From Methylomonas sp. UP202 (GTDB lineage: Bacteria > Pseudomonadota > Gammaproteobacteria > Methylococcales > Methylomonadaceae): 64,000 bases of DNA. The stretch is from the NCBI RefSeq assembly GCF_029910655.1, contig NZ_CP123897.1, positions 5,383,547-5,447,546 of the forward strand. Direction: 5' to 3'. The translations under genes were made by a program, and so were the position numbers. Position 1 is the stretch's first letter. Each line of letters starts with the position of its first letter. Positions 58,481 to 64,000 of this stretch are shown here, one piece after another. The notes under the pieces are model-generated. The model worked only from the letters and a program-made list of their open reading frames with translations, did no database searches and was not told the DNA's origin.

Positions 58481-58993
58481 GTGCTTACCCGCCTGCTTAA
58501 ATCCGCGCTGCTCAGCGCCAGCGTTTGGCTGAGCGAGCCGGCTTTTGCCCTGGATAACCCCAGCCGGGAATTCCAACTGAAATCCGCCTATCTGTTTCAT
58601 TTCGCCGAATTAACGCAATGGCCGGCCATGGGCCCGATCACGATTTGTCTGAGGGGCGACAGTCCGATACGGCATTTTCTACCGGCGCTGGAAGGTCAAA
58701 AAATCGAAGGCAATATAGTCCATGTTTTGCTGGAGCCGCCGGCCACGCTGGAAGCTTGCAACATCCTGTTTGTCGGCGATATCGACGAACTGAAGCCCCG
58801 CCTGTTCGAACAAGCCCGCGCCGCCCACATCCTGTTGGTCGGCGACGTGGACGGTTTCGCAGCCCAAGGCGGCATGGTGCAATTCACATTGCGCGACAAC
58901 AAGTTGAAACTAGTGGTAAATTTAGGTTCGGTAAAATCGGCGGATTTAAAATTGAGCTCCAAATTGCTGCGGATGGCGGAGATTATCGAATGA
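58481..58993 (+). CDS. YfiR family periplasmic protein
   Basis: 170 residues from a GTG at 58481 (next Met is far inside). Signal peptide ending LSEPAFA, then the YfiR/DUF4154 domain ([63 protein letters not shown] in part). In Pseudomonas YfiR is a periplasmic inhibitor of the CHASE8-domain cyclase YfiN. Here the stop overlaps the start of a hybrid kinase by 4 bases, so it probably controls that kinase's periplasmic domain. Confidence 0.88.
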   Translation: MLTRLLKSALLSASVWLSEPAFALDNPSREFQLKSAYLFHFAELTQWPAMGPITICLRGDSPIRHFLPALEGQKIEGNIVHVLLEPPATLEACNILFVGDIDELKPRLFEQARAAHILLVGDVDGFAAQGGMVQFTLRDNKLKLVVNLGSVKSADLKLSSKLLRMAEIIE

Positions 58994-60927
58994 CATCGTC
59001 ACCCCCCCCACGTATTTCGATCAGCCGCAAGTTGGGCAACAATCTGCGGCTGATGGTGGTACTGAGTCTGGCCGTCGCGACCTTCTCACTGTCGATCCGC
59101 GAATATTCCGCGTTGCAAGACGCCATCGACAACAAGTTGAAGCTGACCGCCAACCTGATCGGCCAAAACAGCAGCGTGGCCCTGGTATTCGACGACACCC
59201 AAACCGCCCAGGAAATTCTGGACGCCCTGGTCTACGATCCGGACATCATCGCCGGCTCAATCCGGCTACCGACCGGCCAGGCTCTGGTCAGCCACCAAAA
59301 GGAAGCGCCGCGCTGGCCGGCGTGGTGGCCGGACTGGTTACCGAAAACCCAACAATACACGCAACCGATCTTGCACAAAAACCAACGCATCGTCGGTCAT
59401 ATTTCGCTGATCGCCAGCATGGTCCAACCGTATCGGACGATGCTTTGGAATGCGTCGATCAACGCCGGCATCGTGATGATTGCATTGAGTCTGGCCGCCT
59501 TGTATGTGCGCCGCTTGCAACGCATTTTCCTGCGGCCGCTGCTGAATTTGGCCGACACCGCCCATCAAATTGAAAAAGATCACGACTACAGCCGGCGTTC
59601 GCGCTACGACGGCAACGACGAAATCAGCGATTTGGCCGAAGCCTTCAACAACATGCTGGCACAGATCGAGGCCAACGAAGCGGATCTGGAAACCCAGGTG
59701 CAAACCCGCACCCGCGAGCTGGAAATCGCCACCCGCGACGCGGAATCCGCCAATCGCGCCAAAAGTCAGTTCCTGGCCAACATGAGCCACGAAATCCGCA
59801 CGCCGATGAACGCCATCGTCGGTCTGGTGGAACTGAGTCTGAATACCCAGTTGACCTACAAACAACGCGAATATCTGCAACGCGTGGAATCCTCGGCCCA
59901 TTCGTTGATGACCTTGATCGACGACATTCTGGACTTTTCCAAAATGGAAGCCGGCAAGATGCAGATCGAGACCATTCCCTTCCTGCTCGAGGAGATGTTG
60001 GAGCACGTGTTTTCGACGATGTCGCAACTCAGCGCCGACAAAGGCATCCGCCTGATTCTCCCCGACTGCGGCCCGCAATATCACGCGGTGGTCGGCGACC
60101 CGCAGCGTTTGCGGCAAGTGCTGATCAATCTGATCGGAAACGCGATCAAATTTACCGAGCGCGGCCACGTCGCCATCGCTTTCAACGAACTCAGCCGCGA
60201 CGATAACCGCATCGTGTTGCAATTTTCGATTCAAGACACCGGCATCGGTATCAAACCCGAACAGCAACCCAAGTTGTTTCAAGCCTTTAGTCAGGGAGAC
60301 AGTAGCGTGACCCGCAATTACGGCGGCACCGGCCTGGGTTTGATTATCTCCAAGCAATTGGTCGAGCAAATGGGCGGCAGCATCGGCGTGACCAGCCAAG
60401 CCAATATCGGCTCGACCTTTACCTTCAGTGTCGCGCTGGGTTTGAGCGACTTGGCGACGATACGCCACTTCCAACTCCGCCGACACCGTGCCAGCATGGA
60501 TTCGTTGCGCTTGGAGCCCTTGCACGACAGCCGGGTCCTGCTGGTCGAGGATAACGAGATTAACCGGATGGTCGCGATCGAATTACTGGAACAAGCCCGC
60601 ATCCGGGTCGATGTCGCCGAGAACGGCGAAATCGCGCTGGCCAAATTGCGGGAAAATCGATACCAATGCGTGCTGATGGACGTGCAAATGCCGGTCATGG
60701 ACGGCTACCAAGCCACCCGCGAACTGCGCAAGCTGCCCGCCTGTCAAGCGCTACCGGTGATTGCGATGACCGCCAATGTAATGAGCGCCGACCACCAGCT
60801 ATGCCTGGACGCCGGCATGAACGACTTTATCGGCAAACCCATCCTGCCCGCCAAGCTTTATGAGGTGTTGTTGAAATGGATCAACGCCGAACAGACTCTG
60901 GAAAACCGCACGCAACTGGGCGTCTAA
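58990..60927 (+). CDS. Hybrid sensor histidine kinase with CHASE8-like sensor
   Basis: 645 residues from the ATG at 58990. Two transmembrane helices flank a periplasmic sensor (about residues 40-150; [19 protein letters not shown] resembles CHASE8 as in YfiN), then HAMP, HisKA with the phospho-His in [19 protein letters not shown], HATPase ([22 protein letters not shown]) and a receiver domain with Asp in [13 protein letters not shown]. The output partner (Hpt or response regulator) is not in the window. Coupled to yfiR. Confidence 0.92.
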   Translation: MTSSPPPRISISRKLGNNLRLMVVLSLAVATFSLSIREYSALQDAIDNKLKLTANLIGQNSSVALVFDDTQTAQEILDALVYDPDIIAGSIRLPTGQALVSHQKEAPRWPAWWPDWLPKTQQYTQPILHKNQRIVGHISLIASMVQPYRTMLWNASINAGIVMIALSLAALYVRRLQRIFLRPLLNLADTAHQIEKDHDYSRRSRYDGNDEISDLAEAFNNMLAQIEANEADLETQVQTRTRELEIATRDAESANRAKSQFLANMSHEIRTPMNAIVGLVELSLNTQLTYKQREYLQRVESSAHSLMTLIDDILDFSKMEAGKMQIETIPFLLEEMLEHVFSTMSQLSADKGIRLILPDCGPQYHAVVGDPQRLRQVLINLIGNAIKFTERGHVAIAFNELSRDDNRIVLQFSIQDTGIGIKPEQQPKLFQAFSQGDSSVTRNYGGTGLGLIISKQLVEQMGGSIGVTSQANIGSTFTFSVALGLSDLATIRHFQLRRHRASMDSLRLEPLHDSRVLLVEDNEINRMVAIELLEQARIRVDVAENGEIALAKLRENRYQCVLMDVQMPVMDGYQATRELRKLPACQALPVIAMTANVMSADHQLCLDAGMNDFIGKPILPAKLYEVLLKWINAEQTLENRTQLGV

Positions 60928-60934
60928 GCCCGGA

Positions 60935-61405
60935 TCATTTGCCCCAGGGCATCACCGGCACGGTCGAGACGCTGTTGGCCGGCGCGCCTTCGATGACTTT
61001 CCGGCTGATTGCCAGATACACCAGTGTATTGTGCTTGGCATCCCATAGCCGGGTGATATTGGTGGATTTGAACAACAACGACGTGCCTTCGCTGAACACC
61101 AGTTCCTCTTCCGGCAATTTGGCCGGCAAATTGATCGGGCCGATCTGCCGACAAGCCAGCGAAAACTGCGACGGATCTTCCGCCAAACCCAACCCGCCGG
61201 CGATGCCGCCGGTCCGGGCCTGACTGATGTGACAGATCACGTTGGGAATCTTCGGATCCTCGAAGGCATCGACGCAGACCTTATGATTGGCGCCGATCAA
61301 TTTCCACGCCGTGGTCACGCAACCCACTTCCTCGGCGCGGACCGCGCCGGCCAACAAGCCCAAACCGCACAACAGCCAAGCCGATCTCTTCGAAAACGCG
61401 TACAT
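60935..61405 (-). CDS. creA: CreA family protein
   Basis: 156 residues (E. coli CreA 157). Signal peptide, then EEVGCVTTAWKLIGANHKVCVDAFEDPKI and PNVICHISQARTGG (in part) with the conserved Cys. Periplasmic protein of unknown function. The ATG at 61405 follows GGGAG at six bases. It converges on the kinase with 7 bp between stops. Confidence 0.93.
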   Translation of the reverse strand: MYAFSKRSAWLLCGLGLLAGAVRAEEVGCVTTAWKLIGANHKVCVDAFEDPKIPNVICHISQARTGGIAGGLGLAEDPSQFSLACRQIGPINLPAKLPEEELVFSEGTSLLFKSTNITRLWDAKHNTLVYLAISRKVIEGAPANSVSTVPVMPWGK

Positions 61406-61489
61406 CGCATACTCCCAAACCATGATTGAACACAGACCGCCAGCCTAACAAGCTTGCGGGATTCTCGCAAACCCGCCCGCATCGTCGCT

Positions 61490-63364
61490 TCACCGGTAAA
61501 TTACCAAGCCGGCCGCCGGCGCCGTTAGCCGCACAGCCAAACCGTTTTTCGGTTGTATGTCGGCGGTCGTGCCGATCTGGGCCGAATCGGTGGAGTACAA
61601 ACAGGTCAGTTTTTCACCCGTCCTATGCAACGCCGCATCTATCGTCACCCAGGCCGTTTTGGCGGCATTGGGGTCGGTATTGATCGCCACGACGACTTCA
61701 TGATCGGCCAGAATCCGCGACCACGGCACCAGCGACAGCAATTTGCCGCCCAACATCGTCGGCAAACCGAAATTTTGGCCGTCTCCGGAAATTGGCCGTA
61801 AATACTGCCGCCCCCGCCGCAAGGCCGGCTGGGCGGCGCGGATCGCCATCAATTTGGCGAATTCGCTGTACACCGGATGGTTCTCGTCGAAATAATGCAC
61901 GCCTCTGGACTCGAATGCGCCAAATTCGCCGCCGAACATCGCTTCGCGGATATAGCGGTCCGAATCGCCGCCGTGGCCGTCGAAACCCTGCTCGGTGCCG
62001 TAATACACGCAAGGGATCCCCAAGGTCAGCGCGTTGACCGCCAGCGCGTTCAACACCAGTTTGGCTTTATCGGTGTCGGCGCAAAACCTCGCCTTGGCCC
62101 GGCCGACTTGATCGTGGTCGTTAAACATCGTCACGACCTTGTTGCGGAACCAAGTATGGCTATCCTTACCGATCAATAGCGAATTACGGAACAAGCTGAA
62201 ATAGTCGTTGGGGTTCCCGGCCCCCTTGACCATGGATTCCAGTTTGCTCGGAATATCGTCGATGCCCAACGCCGCGTCCAGACCGGTCGTTTCCAGCGTA
62301 TCGAAGGCCCGGTAGCGGCCGCCGGTAATTTCGCCGACCAGCAGAAAATTGTCCTTGCCGATGCTTTGCGCGAATTCGTGAATCGCAGAGCCGAATATCC
62401 GGGTCGCGCCGTCCTGCATGTGTTTGACGGTATCGATCCGAAAGCCGTCCAGATCGGCGTACGCGATCCAGTATTTGTAGACTTCGATCAACGACAGCAA
62501 GCCCAGAGCCGGCGCAAAGTCGTCGGTGCCGCCGAAGCCGTGATGCAAATCCTTGAGATCGAAGAAATCGCCCTCGCGAAATTCCGGGTCGTAATCGAAG
62601 CTGGCGATACGGCCCTTCTGGGTAAAGTATTCCGGATTCTGAAATTCGACCGGCCAGATCGCCCCGTCCTTGGCCGGCCAAGTCGCCGGCGCCGCCGGAT
62701 TGGCGATGACGAAAGGAATATTGGCCTGGCCGGCCGCGTCGTTAAAGCCGGTCACCGGGTAGTGGCCGCCGTCCCAGCGCGGGTCGAAATGGCCGCTACC
62801 GTCTTTATAGTTGGGCTGGCGGTTGGGATCGTAACTAAACACGTTGCCGGAATGATTCAAGATGATGTCCAGGATCACCAAAATCCCCTGCTGGTGTGCG
62901 GCGGCCACCAAGTCCTTCAATGCCTGATTGGTGCCGAAGCGCGGATTGACCTGCAAAAAATCCTGGATGCCGTAGCCGTGGTAAGTTTCCTGAAACGCCA
63001 CCTGCTTGAAGATCGGGCTGATCCAGATCGCGGTCACGCCCAGACGCTTCAAATAACCCAGCTTGCTTTTCAAGCCGGCCAGGGTACCGCCGACGTACTT
63101 GCCGCCGGCGTCGCTCCATTTCGCGGCGGCGGCCGGGGTTTGAATCGCGTTGCGCTTGTCGGCGGCCTGGCCCAAGGGCGTGGCGCCACCGGCGACCGGC
63201 TTGCCGTCGATATCGCGGAATCCGCCGCTTTCGTTACCGTCGGAAAACCGGTCCAGCATCAAAAAGTACAATACCTTATCCTCCCACGCGGTAGGGGAAG
63301 GGGTGTAGGAAACGTTGGAAGTAAGTTGACTCAAATCGACATCGGCTAAACGGGATTCGGACAT
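61490..63364 (-). CDS. GH13 alpha-amylase family protein
   Basis: 624 residues from the ATG at 63364 (18 codons inside the longest frame, CCGGAG upstream). (beta/alpha)8 catalytic domain with the four GH13 regions: DIILNHSG, the nucleophile Asp in DGFRIDTVKHM, the acid/base Glu in VGEITGG, and the Asp in FNDHDQ. No signal peptide, so probably cytoplasmic, acting on glycogen or maltodextrins (methanotrophs store glycogen). The exact activity (amylase, glucosidase, transferase) cannot be told. Confidence 0.9.
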   Translation of the reverse strand: MSESRLADVDLSQLTSNVSYTPSPTAWEDKVLYFLMLDRFSDGNESGGFRDIDGKPVAGGATPLGQAADKRNAIQTPAAAAKWSDAGGKYVGGTLAGLKSKLGYLKRLGVTAIWISPIFKQVAFQETYHGYGIQDFLQVNPRFGTNQALKDLVAAAHQQGILVILDIILNHSGNVFSYDPNRQPNYKDGSGHFDPRWDGGHYPVTGFNDAAGQANIPFVIANPAAPATWPAKDGAIWPVEFQNPEYFTQKGRIASFDYDPEFREGDFFDLKDLHHGFGGTDDFAPALGLLSLIEVYKYWIAYADLDGFRIDTVKHMQDGATRIFGSAIHEFAQSIGKDNFLLVGEITGGRYRAFDTLETTGLDAALGIDDIPSKLESMVKGAGNPNDYFSLFRNSLLIGKDSHTWFRNKVVTMFNDHDQVGRAKARFCADTDKAKLVLNALAVNALTLGIPCVYYGTEQGFDGHGGDSDRYIREAMFGGEFGAFESRGVHYFDENHPVYSEFAKLMAIRAAQPALRRGRQYLRPISGDGQNFGLPTMLGGKLLSLVPWSRILADHEVVVAINTDPNAAKTAWVTIDAALHRTGEKLTCLYSTDSAQIGTTADIQPKNGLAVRLTAPAAGLVIYR

Positions 63365-63699
63365 GGCGGCACTCCGGCAGGAAATGGGAAGGCGATAGAC
63401 AGCGGCGAACGCGGCCATGGGTAAGCCGCATCGCTGTTAGACTTTCTAACAAAGACATTCCGCGAAAGCAAGTGAAGTTAGGCGCTCAGGCAAGCGGCAA
63501 TCCGAGTGCGCCATCGAGCGGTTTACGTGAAATTTCTTAGCGGCACGGCTGCTGGAAGATTGATCTTCGACTCTTGGCCTTGAAAGAATCGCGGTGGATT
63601 TTAACAGCGCGGGTGGCGGCGGGTTTGCAATAGCCGTTTGTTGAAGTGATCAGGGGCGGGATACAATCGGAACAGTTAACCTCAGGACAGGACGGCGAT
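63365..63699. other. Intergenic region between the amylase and Uma2 genes
   Basis: 335 bases with no believable gene. A weak promoter-like pair TTGAAG (63641-63646) and TACAAT (63662-63667), spaced 15 bp, lies 33 bp before the Uma2-family start. Nothing else is recognised. Confidence 0.5.
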
Positions 63700-64000
63700 A
63701 TGGCATTGGCGGAAAAATTAAACCTCAGCGTGGCGGATTACCTGCAAGGCGAACTGATCAGCGAAGTTAAATACGAATATATCAATGGTGAAGTGTATGC
63801 GATGGTGGGCGTAAAACGTGCTCACGATACCGTGACCACCAATTTGATTGCGTTTTTGCACGCTCATTTACGTGGCACATCCTGCCGAGTCCACTCCGGC
63901 GAAATGAAAGTCCGCGTGCAAACCGCCGCCACCGACTGCTTTTTCTACCCCGACCTGCATGTCACCTGCTCGGCCAGCGATACCGAAGAGCTGTTCAACA
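63700..64000 (+). CDS. Uma2 family (DUF820) endonuclease-like protein, 3' end outside window
   Basis: The first 100 residues are visible; the frame runs off the end of the window. MALAEKLNLSVADYLQGELI, then KYEYINGEVYAMVG and CFFYPDLHVTC match the N-terminal half of the Uma2/DUF820 family, which has a restriction-endonuclease-like fold with the catalytic Asp in YPDL. Many copies occur in some genomes; their role is unknown. AGGA precedes the ATG. Confidence 0.85.
   Translation, partial: MALAEKLNLSVADYLQGELISEVKYEYINGEVYAMVGVKRAHDTVTTNLIAFLHAHLRGTSCRVHSGEMKVRVQTAATDCFFYPDLHVTCSASDTEELFN

Overview
The window looks like chromosomal DNA of a gammaproteobacterial methanotroph, most likely a Methylomonas-type organism. 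The main evidence is a complete soluble methane monooxygenase (sMMO) operon, mmoXYBZDC, with its chaperonin gene mmoG and activator gene mmoR. Gene density is high, the base composition is GC-rich throughout, and all neighbouring housekeeping genes are of proteobacterial type. I see no insertion sequence, prophage, CRISPR array or tRNA gene.

Layout. 1-8.4 kb: the end of a yhdP (AsmA-like) gene, a Nit-type amidohydrolase, a BamC-like lipoprotein, trpE-trpG on the minus strand and a fumarylacetoacetate-hydrolase-family gene. 8.4-18.1 kb: the sMMO locus on the minus strand, read mmoX, Y, B, Z, D, C, a 95-residue ORF, mmoG, a strong terminator, then mmoR. A near-consensus sigma-54 promoter and an upstream dyad lie before mmoX, consistent with MmoR control. 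18.1-18.6 kb: a Tyr/His-rich lipoprotein diverging from mmoX. 18.6-27.3 kb: a Kup potassium transporter, then a TonB-ExbB-ExbD motor, a thioredoxin-like periplasmic protein, a TonB-dependent receptor and a Cys/His-bearing BNR-repeat lipoprotein, together a plausible metal-acquisition locus. 27.3-30.5 kb: rimK, mtnC-mtnD-mtnB (methionine salvage) and the RNase P RNA gene. 30.7-31.2 kb: a tandem array of a ~97-bp repeat. 31.2-35.0 kb: a small exported protein and a translationally coupled pair of unknown genes, one with TPRs. 35.3-49.9 kb: the classical block mnmG-rsmG-parA-parB-atpIBEFHAGDC-glmU-glmS, all on the minus strand. 50.0-64.0 kb: a small basic protein, ribA, a Lon-like protease, two exosortase-sorted (PEP-CTERM-type) proteins including a matrixin-like metalloprotease, a GNAT acetyltransferase, a zinc-ribbon/M50-like membrane protein, an aldo/keto reductase, a YfiR-CHASE-type hybrid kinase pair, creA, a GH13 amylase and the start of a Uma2-family gene.

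How it fits together. sMMO is the enzyme methanotrophs use when copper is scarce. Its operon carries the hydroxylase (X, Y, Z), the coupling protein (B), the reductase (C), the assembly/copper-switch protein (D), a dedicated GroEL-like protein (G) and the sigma-54 activator (R). The two-component genes mmoQ and mmoS found in some relatives are absent here. The most notable observation is that MmoG keeps two of the three catalytic aspartates of GroEL but has Asn where GroEL has Asp398, so it may be a very slow ATPase. The TonB-type locus a few kilobases away, with direct repeats and a perfect dyad in its control regions, is the best candidate for a functionally linked but uncharacterised system.
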